A stretch of 8,538 bases of DNA. It comes from Lactobacillaceae bacterium. GTDB lineage: Bacteria > Bacillota > Bacilli > Lactobacillales > Lactobacillaceae. A model generated the notes under the pieces. That model saw only the letters and a program-made list of their open reading frames with translations, searched no databases and had not been told where the DNA came from. The stretch covers positions 1-8,538 of the forward strand of contig JAITDY010000017.1 in assembly GCA_031282325.1 (NCBI GenBank). The letters run 5' to 3'. A program made the position numbers and the translations under genes. This document shows positions 1-6,441 of the stretch, in pieces; position 1 is the stretch's first letter, and each line of letters begins with the position of its first letter.

Positions 1-547
1 TTCGAATAAAGTTTAATCCATGGACATAACTAATTAAGGTAACTGCTACTCCACCAACCAATGAATAGATATTTACATAGTCAAAAAATCCACCATAAAT
101 ATCTCCATTTTTATCAATTGGCATTCCTTTAACCATTGATGTAAAAATCATTCCCAAAAAGAATGGGGCTAAAAATGAGGCTAAGGCAATAACACGTTCC
201 CAATGACGAACATGAATGGCTTTTTTAACTGAATCACGAAATTCAAAACTTGCTGCTCTAAATATTAATGACATTAAAACAACGAAAAGCATAATATAAA
301 AGCCACTAAACAACGATGCATACCAATATGGGAATGAAGCAAACATAGCTCCACCTGCAGTCAATAACCAAACTTCATTAGCATCCCAATTAGGACCAAT
401 TGCAGAATACAAAGCTTCTCTTTGTTCTTCAGTACGAGCATTAGTTATAAATTGCATTCCAACACCAAAATCATAGCCTTCTAAAAAGAAAAAGCCTGAG
501 AATAAGATACCAATTAAAATAAACCAAATTAATTGTAAAATTGTCAT
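1..547 (-). CDS. cydB: Cytochrome bd quinol oxidase subunit II, CydB (3' end cut off by the window)
   Basis: This is subunit II of the cytochrome bd membrane oxidase, the partner of CydA in reducing O2 with quinol electrons. About 182 N-terminal residues are visible, roughly half of a usual CydB (about 335-380 aa). The start MTILQLIWFILIG leads into a hydrophobic first helix. Family signatures follow: GYDFGVGM (residues 24-31), then NWDANEVWLLTAGG (53-66), which matches the E. coli stretch HWDGNQVWLITAGG, then FSGFYIML. The gene starts one base after the cydA stop. Its ribosome binding site AAGGAGG lies inside the last codons of cydA, nine bases before the ATG, so the two are surely cotranscribed and probably translationally coupled. 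In related bacteria cydCD often follows; that would lie beyond position 1 and is not visible. No damage is seen in the part present. Confidence 0.96.
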   Translation of the reverse strand, partial: MTILQLIWFILIGILFSGFFFLEGYDFGVGMQFITNARTEEQREALYSAIGPNWDANEVWLLTAGGAMFASFPYWYASLFSGFYIMLFVVLMSLIFRAASFEFRDSVKKAIHVRHWERVIALASFLAPFFLGMIFTSMVKGMPIDKNGDIYGGFFDYVNIYSLVGGVAVTLISYVHGLNFIR

Positions 548-548
548 T

Positions 549-2018
549 TTATAAAGCCTCCTTGGTTACTTTTAAATTACGAGACTTAGCCTTAGCTACG
601 GTTTCATAATTTGCTTCATCTGGTCCTGCGTGCAAAACATTGCGACTGAAAATAATCATTAAAATTCCTAACAATCCAAATGAAAGCAAGAAGACGATAT
701 TAGTGAATAGTAATGAAGTTACAGTAGCAGATGGTGAAACAGAGTCAGCAATTGTAAATAAACCATAAACAGTCCAAGGATAACGGCCCAGCTCAGTAAC
801 TAGCCAACCGGCTGAATTAATTACAAAAGGAATAAAAGTGGTAATTCCTAGAATCCATAAAAACCATTTGTATTTAAGAATTTGATCGGACTTTTTACGG
901 TTCCAATAAAGCGAAACTGCAGCTAATATAAGTAATAGTCCACCGCCAAAAGCCATGATTCTAAATGAATAAAATAGAGTGTTTACAGGAACATAATAAT
1001 CTTTTGACTTATTTCCGTATTTTTCTTTTAATTCAGTATTTAGTTGATTCATTCCTTTGACTTTTCCACCATTAATTGAATGGTTTTCCAATACAGAAAG
1101 TGCGTATGGTATTTCTAACTTACCAATAAATTTGTTTGTTTTTGAATTCCAAACACCAACAAGCGTCCAAGGTAAAGCTTTATCTTTTCGATCTGCGGAA
1201 TTAATAGTATTATCAACTCCTTCCATAGCAGCAAACTTCATCGGTTGTTGCTTAGACAAAAACAATGTTTGTTGATCACCTGAAACAACGGAACCTAACA
1301 CAGAAACTAATCCTACGACTGCAGCAATAGTTAATGACTTACGATAAAAAGTTGTTAAATTAACTCCAATTTTTTCAGATTTTAACAAACGAAAAGCGGA
1401 CATTCCAATTACTACGAAAGCTGCAGTAACGAATGCTCCTAAAATAACATGTGGAAACTCATACCAAAGTTGTGGATTTTTCAATAATTGAAAGAAGTCG
1501 GTTAATTCAACACGCTTCATTCCATGATTCACAGCATAAGCAACTGGGTTTTGCATAAATGAATTAGCAGCTAGGATCCATAATGCTGAAATTGCTGAAG
1601 CAAAAGCAGTTACCCAAATAAAGATCATATGAACAACCGGTTTGAAACGATCCCAAGTAAACATCCAAAGACCAATAAATGTTGATTCAGCAAAAAAAGC
1701 AACTAGAGCTTCAACAGCTAGTGGGGCTCCGAAAATATCACCAACATATCTTGAATAATCAGACCAATTCATTCCAAACTGAAATTCTTGAATAATACCA
1801 GTTGGTACTCCAACTGCGAAACTCAATAGGAAAATTTTTCCCCAAAATTTTGCCATTTTTTTATATACATTGTCTTTTTTTACAACGTATAAAGTCTCCA
1901 TTATGGCGACAATAGTACCTAATCCAATCGACAATGGCACAAAAAAGAAATGAAAAATTGTTGTCATTGCGAATTGAAATCTAGATAAATCTAAAACTGA
2001 AAATAAACTTAGATTCAT
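549..2018 (-). CDS. cydA: Cytochrome bd quinol oxidase subunit I, CydA
   Basis: This is the heme-bearing subunit of the bd oxidase in the cytoplasmic membrane; it oxidises menaquinol or ubiquinol and reduces O2 to water. The 489-aa product is full length with about nine membrane helices. By alignment from memory to E. coli CydA, the ligands are present: His23 (heme b595, E. coli H19), His190 and Met355 (heme b558, E. coli H186 and M393), and Arg353 in SFRIM. Glu103 and Glu111 correspond to the proton-path E99/E107, and Glu409 precedes the GRYPW signature at 411-415. The quinol-binding Q-loop has Lys261 and Glu266 (KQQPMKFAAMEG) and is the short form typical of Gram-positives. The ATG has a good GAGGAG ribosome binding site six bases upstream (2025-2030). 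Many lactic acid bacteria can respire only when heme is supplied, so the enzyme may be conditional; that is background knowledge, not seen here. Confidence 0.98.
   Translation of the reverse strand: MNLSLFSVLDLSRFQFAMTTIFHFFFVPLSIGLGTIVAIMETLYVVKKDNVYKKMAKFWGKIFLLSFAVGVPTGIIQEFQFGMNWSDYSRYVGDIFGAPLAVEALVAFFAESTFIGLWMFTWDRFKPVVHMIFIWVTAFASAISALWILAANSFMQNPVAYAVNHGMKRVELTDFFQLLKNPQLWYEFPHVILGAFVTAAFVVIGMSAFRLLKSEKIGVNLTTFYRKSLTIAAVVGLVSVLGSVVSGDQQTLFLSKQQPMKFAAMEGVDNTINSADRKDKALPWTLVGVWNSKTNKFIGKLEIPYALSVLENHSINGGKVKGMNQLNTELKEKYGNKSKDYYVPVNTLFYSFRIMAFGGGLLLILAAVSLYWNRKKSDQILKYKWFLWILGITTFIPFVINSAGWLVTELGRYPWTVYGLFTIADSVSPSATVTSLLFTNIVFLLSFGLLGILMIIFSRNVLHAGPDEANYETVAKAKSRNLKVTKEAL
557..563 (-). 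promoter_or_regulatory. Ribosome binding site of cydB inside the end of cydA
   Basis: The perfect AAGGAGG motif lies within the final cydA codons and is nine bases before the cydB ATG at 547-545. It fixes the cydB start and implies coupled translation of the two subunits. Confidence 0.85.
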
Positions 2019-2057
2019 AAAACGCTCCTCTTAATATTTAAATAAACTCTTCTTATA

Positions 2058-2086
2058 ATTATATAACTTGTGAAATGTTTTTTAAA
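2058..2086 (-). promoter_or_regulatory. Putative cydAB promoter
   Basis: Read on the minus strand, a perfect -10 box TATAAT (2058-2063) sits 17 bases from a weak -35 TTTAAA (2081-2086, four of six matches). Transcription would start about 33 bases upstream of the cydA ATG. The -10 is convincing and the -35 is poor, which fits a promoter under control. It lies between the tRNA-Arg terminator and cydA, so cydAB need not depend on readthrough. Confidence 0.45.
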
Positions 2087-2087
2087 T
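2068..2087. promoter_or_regulatory. Possible Rex operator (one good half-site) in the cyd promoter
   Basis: The plus strand reads TTGTGAA, six bases, then TTTAAAT. The Rex redox repressor of Gram-positives binds TTGTGAA-N6-TTCACAA, and cyd operons are known Rex targets. The left arm here is exact and the right arm matches at four of seven positions. It overlaps the -35 and spacer of the putative cydAB promoter, where a repressor would act. The degenerate right arm keeps this tentative. Confidence 0.35.
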
Positions 2088-2109
2088 CATTAATTGTCGA
2101 TTTTTAACG

Positions 2110-2143
2110 AAAATATCTATTTTAATTCCCAAAATAAGATATT
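2110..2143 (-). terminator. Weak Rho-independent terminator after tRNA-Arg
   Basis: On the minus strand, AATATC-T-TATTTT pairs with AAAATA-GATATT around a seven-base loop (GGGAATT), with one bulged base, followed by a short TTTTCGTT. It is AU-rich and weak, but lies ten bases past the tRNA end and separates it from the cydAB promoter. Confidence 0.4.
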
Positions 2144-2153
2144 AATTTTAAAA

Positions 2154-2226
2154 TGACCCTGCCCAGACTCGAACTGGGAGCAAGAACTTAGGAGGTTCCC
2201 GTTTTATCCCGTTAAACTACAAGGTC
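2154..2226 (-). tRNA. tRNA-Arg(CCT)
   Basis: A 73-nt tRNA reading AGG codons. The acceptor stem GACCTTG pairs with CAGGGTC (one G-T pair) and the discriminator base is A. The D stem is GTTT/AAAC. The anticodon stem GGAAC/GTTCT carries loop CTCCTAA, with anticodon CCT at 2190-2192. The T arm is CCCAG-TTCGAGT-CTGGG. The 3' CCA is not encoded; the gene is followed by TTTT. Confidence 0.96.
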
Positions 2227-2264
2227 AATTTGCGTGACGATTGATTAATATCTATCACACAACA

Positions 2265-2270
2265 ATTATA
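2265..2270 (-). promoter_or_regulatory. Possible -10 box for tRNA-Arg
   Basis: A TATAAT on the minus strand lies 38 bases upstream of the tRNA 5' end, in the gap after the oxidoreductase gene. No recognisable -35 hexamer sits at 16-18 bases, so this could be chance in AT-rich sequence. No convincing terminator separates the oxidoreductase gene from the tRNA, so readthrough is also possible. Confidence 0.25.
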
Positions 2271-2290
2271 CTTTCTAATTTATTTTAAAT

Positions 2291-3307
2291 TTAAATATTT
2301 TTTTCATCAGCCTGAAATCTTATGCCAGCATTTTTTCGTAAATCAAACATTAATTGATTTATATTAGCTGCAAGCATCAAAGCTTTCTCATATTTTTCTA
2401 AATTTTGAGGAGAATATCGATCCTTTAAAATTTCAGCAAAATATTTTACTTCATTTAGAGTTGGATTTTGTGGATGAGGTACATTCAGCTGTTTTTTTAT
2501 TTTTTTGTTTTCATCAATCAATTGAATATTATCTAATTCTGCAACAGAATCAATAGAAATCGTTTCTTTTAATCCATAAATTTCACTTTTTTGATATGAA
2601 TTAACAATTTTAGAAATAAACATATTTATTTGAAAATTAGGATATTCAAAATTTATTATTCCACTACCATCAATTCCATTGTCTAATAATTGTGGGATAT
2701 AACTTATTTTTTCAGGGTAGCCAAACCAACCAACAGCTGCATAAACAACGTAAACACCCATATCATAAAGCACACCACCACTAAAATTCAAACTAAAGAC
2801 ATTAGGCGTATTATTTGGTTCATGTTTTAAAAATGTATCGTACTTACTAGAATATTTCGCATAAATTAGATTCGCTCCTTGAATAGCTGGCAATTCAGCA
2901 ATAGTATTGTTAACGATTTGAAAATTAGGATCATAAATATTTCTAATCGCTTCAAATAATCTAACATCAGGATTTTCTTCCAATAACTTTAATACGCTAG
3001 CAAATTCTTGAGTATTTGAAACAGATGGTTTTTCTACAATAACATCGATTTTATTTTCAATCGCTGTTTTGATTTGTTGAAAATGTAATGAATTTGGCGA
3101 GGCAATATAAACAGCATCGATAACCTTTAACATAGATTGATAGTCGTTAAAAATTTCTGCTTTTATTTTTAATTCATCGATCATCTTCTGTGCCGATGTT
3201 TGCCCACGAGAATAGATACCCATAATTTCATATTCGCCACTTTCAATAAAAGCTTCAGCTAGTTGTTTAGTTATCCAACTAGTTCCTACTAAACCAATTT
3301 TAATCAT
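2291..3307 (-). CDS. Gfo/Idh/MocA-family NAD(P)-dependent oxidoreductase
   Basis: A 338-aa cytoplasmic dehydrogenase of the Gfo/Idh/MocA family, usually acting on sugars, inositols or related polyols. The substrate cannot be told from sequence. The N-terminal Rossmann fold starts IGLVGTSWI (residues 4-12), a GxxGxxxI-type nucleotide-binding turn. The second strand YIASPNSLH (67-75) and the family's EKP motif (92-94), whose Lys is the usual catalytic or cofactor-contact residue, follow. The C-terminal domain has the typical GGVLYDMGVY (177-186). Length is normal. The ATG is supported by AGGAG seven bases upstream (3315-3319) and overlaps the stop of the GH25-like gene as ATGA, so the two are translationally coupled. 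There is no sugar transporter or kinase nearby to suggest a pathway. Confidence 0.9.
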   Translation of the reverse strand: MIKIGLVGTSWITKQLAEAFIESGEYEIMGIYSRGQTSAQKMIDELKIKAEIFNDYQSMLKVIDAVYIASPNSLHFQQIKTAIENKIDVIVEKPSVSNTQEFASVLKLLEENPDVRLFEAIRNIYDPNFQIVNNTIAELPAIQGANLIYAKYSSKYDTFLKHEPNNTPNVFSLNFSGGVLYDMGVYVVYAAVGWFGYPEKISYIPQLLDNGIDGSGIINFEYPNFQINMFISKIVNSYQKSEIYGLKETISIDSVAELDNIQLIDENKKIKKQLNVPHPQNPTLNEVKYFAEILKDRYSPQNLEKYEKALMLAANINQLMFDLRKNAGIRFQADEKNI

Positions 3308-4290
3308 TGTCCATCTCCTACATTTGTATTTGTATTTTCATCTGTTGAATTAGTTTGTTCTTGAGAATTATTAGTTTGCACATTGGCTTGAATCAACTTA
3401 TCAAATTCTTTTTGATCACCATTAAAAAAAGATAGCGGTATAGTATATTCGTGCAATCCACTGCCAATTTTGCCAGCTCCAGTATATTGAACAAATTGAT
3501 TTATCGAATCAGTATTTTGATCGTTATTAGCAACTAACCATATTTTTGCGTCCACAGAATTAGTAATAAATGCTTGTTTAATTTGTTCATATAATGTTTG
3601 ATCAGTACGTACTAAGACGCTATGATTAGGATAATTTTCCTTTAAATTAGCAACTAATTGAATCACGTCAGGTATTGCTCCCGGGTCTGAGATATTAGAA
3701 ATATCAATCGCAATTGGTAACGTACCGATGTTATTTCCGACTGTTTTAGCAAAAAAATCATAATTAGCAAATGAAGAAACGTACGGGTCGTAAAATAAAA
3801 CATCCCCGTAAGGAATATCTGCTTCTTTGGCACGCTTAGTACTAACATCAAAAAGGGCGTCTTTTGTTTTTGAATCTTGAGTAGCTCTAATAAACAAAAA
3901 ATTTAATCCAGAATCTCTCATTGAAGAAAAATCAGAGTATGGATTTTCTGAAGAAAAATAAGATCCTAAAATTTTATTTTTTAAAATATTATCAGATTTT
4001 AATTCAGAATCTGCTTGATCATTATCGCTTTTAGTTGAACCGATTTGAACCGGTGTTGTCGGAACATCATCATTAATGTTTTGTGCTCGTGGAACCATTT
4101 TTGGTTGACTTACAGAAAAATATAGTATCGCCGAAAAAATAGTCCCAATCCCAAATAAAATTAAAAATAATTGATTGGCATTTAATTTGGCACCACTTTT
4201 TTGTCCAGCGAAATTATTTTTTAAACCAATAATTACTCCGTTGAATACTCTGTTGAAATTTTTTTGAATCTTTTTTACAATTTTTTGCAT
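3304..4290 (-). CDS. Membrane-anchored GH25-like (lysozyme-fold) protein, probably non-catalytic
   Basis: A 328-aa predicted membrane protein. A basic N-terminus (1-38) is followed by one membrane segment (about 40-61, LFLILFGIGTIFSAILYFSV), with no clear signal-peptidase site, then a low-complexity D/S/T-rich linker (about 65-105). A domain at about 106-300 resembles GH25 muramidases (ILGSYFSS, LNFLFIRATQ, PIAIDIS, QYTGAGKIGSG, FFNGDQKEFDKLI). The tail 303-328 is rich in Q, N and T. GH25 enzymes normally carry an Asp in a first GxDVS-like motif and a catalytic DxE; here the first motif reads GSYFS and the second DIS (196-198), so the acidic pair is not intact. Topology would place the domain outside the cell, facing peptidoglycan. 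The start has no clear Shine-Dalgarno. It heads a two-gene unit with the oxidoreductase. Confidence 0.75.
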   Translation of the reverse strand: MQKIVKKIQKNFNRVFNGVIIGLKNNFAGQKSGAKLNANQLFLILFGIGTIFSAILYFSVSQPKMVPRAQNINDDVPTTPVQIGSTKSDNDQADSELKSDNILKNKILGSYFSSENPYSDFSSMRDSGLNFLFIRATQDSKTKDALFDVSTKRAKEADIPYGDVLFYDPYVSSFANYDFFAKTVGNNIGTLPIAIDISNISDPGAIPDVIQLVANLKENYPNHSVLVRTDQTLYEQIKQAFITNSVDAKIWLVANNDQNTDSINQFVQYTGAGKIGSGLHEYTIPLSFFNGDQKEFDKLIQANVQTNNSQEQTNSTDENTNTNVGDGQ

Positions 4291-4344
4291 TACTTTAATT
4301 ATAAATTAAGTAGTTTATAATTACATATTAAGTACTAATTGTAA
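4291..4344. promoter_or_regulatory. Divergent promoter region between the GH25-like gene and pepS, with two inverted repeats
   Basis: On the plus strand a TATAAT (4316-4321) could serve pepS, though its -35 is weak. On the minus strand a TATAAT (4298-4303) lies only seven bases from the GH25-like ATG, and a TATAAA (4314-4319) is further away. Two imperfect palindromes cover these boxes. The first is TACTT-T-AATT/ATA/AATTAAGTA (4291-4312). The second is TTACA-T-ATTA/AGTAC/TAATTGTAA (4321-4344). Both are placed where a repressor would block initiation. pepS has GGAG at 4347-4350, seven bases before its ATG. Confidence 0.4.
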
Positions 4345-4357
4345 AAGGAGACAAAAA

Positions 4358-5602
4358 ATGATTAATAAACAACTAGAAAATAAAATCAACAAGTACGCAG
4401 AATTAGTAATAAAAAAAGGAGCTCATGTTACTCCCGGACAAACCGTAATTTTTTATGGAAATACTGAGCTTGATTATTTCATTGAAAAATTAGTTAAAGA
4501 AGCTTACAAAGCTGGCGCTGCTGAAGTAAATGTACAGTGGCGTAATACTAGTGTTTCAAAAGATTTTTATTTAAATGCTGCTAACGATAGAATTGAAAAT
4601 GCTTCGAAATATTTGAGCGTTTGGGCAGATGAATATATTACCGACAAAAAAGCAACCCGTATTTCAGTATTAAGTGATGATCCTGATGGATTAAATGGCG
4701 TCGACGCAAAAAAATTAGCAGCCAATACCAAGGCAGTTGGAGCTGCTTTAAAAACTGTTCGTAAAGCAACTATGAACGACGAAATTTCTTGGTTGGTAAT
4801 GGCCGCTCCCGGCCTAAAATGGGCCGAAAAAGTTTTTCCTGAATTAAAAGGTCAAGAAGCAATTGATCGCTTATGGGAAGAGTTCTTAAAAGATGTTTAT
4901 GTTGATGATGATTCCAATGCAATTAAAAACTGGGAAAAGCATATTGAAGATTTAGCCAATCGAGCTACTTGGTTAAATGAACAAAATTTTAAAGAACTTC
5001 ATTATAAGTCTGCTAAAACAGATGCTGTAATTGGATTAGCAGAAAATCATAACTGGGAAGCTGCGTTGTCAAAAGACAGACAAGGTAATGTATTTATTCC
5101 AAATATGCCTACTGAGGAAGTTTTTACTGCTCCTGACAATCGAAATATTTCAGGAACTATTTCTTCTACCCTCCCTCTAAGCTACAATGGTAATTTAATT
5201 ACAGATATTGTTTTGCAAGTAGAAAATGGAAAAATCGTTGATGCTAAAGCTAGTTCAGGAGAAGAAGTACTAAAAGAATTAATTGAAACAGATGAAGGTT
5301 CACATTCATTCGGTGAAGTTTCATTAGTCCCATTCCATTCTCCAATTAGCCAAGCAGGTGTATTATTCTACAATACTTTATATGATGAAAACGCATCTGA
5401 TCATTTAGCTATTGGAGGTGCTTATGGTTCTAACATTAAAGGTGGCAAGGATCTTTCTGAAGAAGAATTAATTAAATTTGGTTGGAATCGTTCCGATGTT
5501 CACGTCGATTTCATGATTGGTTCTGCCGATATGAATATCGATGGTGTAAAACAAGATGGTAGCATAATCCCAGTTTTTAGAAATGGTGATTGGGCCGACT
5601 AA
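4358..5602 (+). CDS. pepS: M29-family metalloaminopeptidase, PepS
   Basis: A cytoplasmic aminopeptidase of peptidase family M29 (AmpS/PepS/aminopeptidase T), which trims N-terminal residues from peptides and contributes to amino-acid supply in lactic acid bacteria. The 414-aa length is normal. The dinuclear metal site of the family is intact by motif: Glu253 in NMPTEEVF, Glu320 in FGEVSLVP, His349 in ASDHLAIG, Tyr356 in GGAYGSN, and His382 and Asp384 in VHVDFMIGS. The N-terminal Rossmann-like half begins at about residue 12 (YAELVIKKG) and includes VTPGQTVIFYGN. The ATG has GGAG seven bases upstream. The gene stands alone between a divergent promoter region and its own terminator. Codon use is ordinary and no defect is seen. 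Confidence 0.96.
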   Translation: MINKQLENKINKYAELVIKKGAHVTPGQTVIFYGNTELDYFIEKLVKEAYKAGAAEVNVQWRNTSVSKDFYLNAANDRIENASKYLSVWADEYITDKKATRISVLSDDPDGLNGVDAKKLAANTKAVGAALKTVRKATMNDEISWLVMAAPGLKWAEKVFPELKGQEAIDRLWEEFLKDVYVDDDSNAIKNWEKHIEDLANRATWLNEQNFKELHYKSAKTDAVIGLAENHNWEAALSKDRQGNVFIPNMPTEEVFTAPDNRNISGTISSTLPLSYNGNLITDIVLQVENGKIVDAKASSGEEVLKELIETDEGSHSFGEVSLVPFHSPISQAGVLFYNTLYDENASDHLAIGGAYGSNIKGGKDLSEEELIKFGWNRSDVHVDFMIGSADMNIDGVKQDGSIIPVFRNGDWAD

Positions 5603-5612
5603 AATATTATTA

Positions 5613-5642
5613 AAAAAATCGCTAACTAAAAAGCGATTTTTT
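5613..5642 (+). terminator. Rho-independent terminator of pepS
   Basis: AAAAAATCGCT (5613-5623) pairs fully with AGCGATTTTTT (5632-5642) around an eight-base loop, ten bases past the pepS stop. The T-run is part of the stem's 3' arm. Confidence 0.85.
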
Positions 5643-5643
5643 G

Positions 5644-5672
5644 TTTACATAATAACTTTAAAATGATAAATT
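5644..5672 (+). promoter_or_regulatory. Putative promoter of the aquaporin gene
   Basis: A -35 TTTACA (5644-5649, five of six) begins two bases after the pepS terminator. After exactly 17 bases comes a -10 TAAATT (5667-5672, four of six) preceded by a TGA extended -10 motif (5664-5666). An alternative -10, TATACT at 5681-5686, lies close to the AGGAG ribosome binding site (5689-5693). Confidence 0.5.
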
Positions 5673-5698
5673 AAACATAATATACTTTAGGAGTTTAC

Positions 5699-6406
5699 AT
5701 GGATACACATAGAATTTTGGCAGAATTTTTTGCTACTGGTTTAATGGTTTTATTTGGAGTAGGCGTCAACGGAGCTATTTTATTAAATAGATCGAAATAT
5801 AAGGGTGAGGGTGAACTTTTTGCCATTACTGCATGGGGTTTTGGAATTTCCGTTTCTCTATGGATATTTGGTGATGTTTTTATTAATCCCTCAATGGCTA
5901 TCGCTCAAGTAATTTTAGGTCACGTTACAATAATCCAAGGTCTTGTCTACTCAATTTCTGAAATTCTAGGAGGAGTTGTTGCTTCAATAATTATTTTTAT
6001 AATGTATAAAGATCAATTTGATGCTTCTCAAGATATTGATCCTGTTCGTTTACGCACTGTTTTCTCTACCACTCCAGCAATTAGAAACTTACCTCGTAAT
6101 TGGTTTGTAGAGTTCTTTGCTACATTCGTGTTTATTTTTTCTATTCTAGCAATCGTCAACATTCATACTGAAGGAATGGCTCCATTAGCGATTGGATTTT
6201 TAGTCTGGGCGATCGGAACTAGTTTAGGAGGAACAACTGGATTTGCAATGAATTTAGCTCGTGATATGGGCCCAAGAATTGCCTACGCCCTTTTACCAAT
6301 TAAAAATAAAACTAATCCAGATTGGCAATATGGACTTATAGTTCCTGGTACTGCTCCGCTATTTGGAGGAATAATAGCTGCTTTAGCTTTTAAAACATTC
6401 TTTTAA
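5699..6406 (+). CDS. Aquaporin / glycerol-facilitator family channel (MIP family)
   Basis: A 235-aa membrane channel with six predicted helices and two re-entrant half-helices, passing glycerol, water or small uncharged solutes; some lactobacillus paralogs pass lactic acid. The pore motifs are altered: the first NPA is NPS (63-65, FINPSMAIAQ) and the second is NLA (185-187, GFAMNLARDMGP). The four selectivity-filter positions of E. coli GlpF appear kept: Trp46 (AWGFG), Gly173, Phe182 and Arg188, so it looks like the glycerol-type subgroup rather than a strict water channel. Both NPA asparagines are retained. The start has AGGAG five bases upstream. It lies downstream of pepS but has its own promoter, and it converges on the broken MFS gene. 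No glycerol kinase or dehydrogenase is nearby, so the solute is unknown. Confidence 0.92.
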   Translation: MDTHRILAEFFATGLMVLFGVGVNGAILLNRSKYKGEGELFAITAWGFGISVSLWIFGDVFINPSMAIAQVILGHVTIIQGLVYSISEILGGVVASIIIFIMYKDQFDASQDIDPVRLRTVFSTTPAIRNLPRNWFVEFFATFVFIFSILAIVNIHTEGMAPLAIGFLVWAIGTSLGGTTGFAMNLARDMGPRIAYALLPIKNKTNPDWQYGLIVPGTAPLFGGIIAALAFKTFF

Positions 6407-6409
6407 TTT

Positions 6410-6441
6410 AAAAATCCTTATAATTTTATAAGGATTTTTTT
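6410..6441. terminator. Shared bidirectional terminator between the aquaporin and MFS genes
   Basis: AAAAATCCTTATA (6410-6422) pairs with TATAAGGATTTTT (6427-6439) around a four-base loop, followed by more T. It begins four bases after the aquaporin stop. The A-rich 5' arm gives a T-run on the other strand, so it can also end minus-strand transcripts. The last MFS codons and stop (TAA at 6426-6428) lie inside the hairpin. Confidence 0.85.

Noticed and set aside
1057..1275. Plus-strand 72-codon frame opposite cydA
   Set aside because: Lies wholly antisense to the well-conserved cydA coding sequence and has no recognisable ribosome binding site or protein family.
3663..3851. Minus-strand 62-codon frame inside the GH25-like gene
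   Set aside because: Out-of-frame shadow of a longer gene on the same strand, with composition that follows the overlapping codons.
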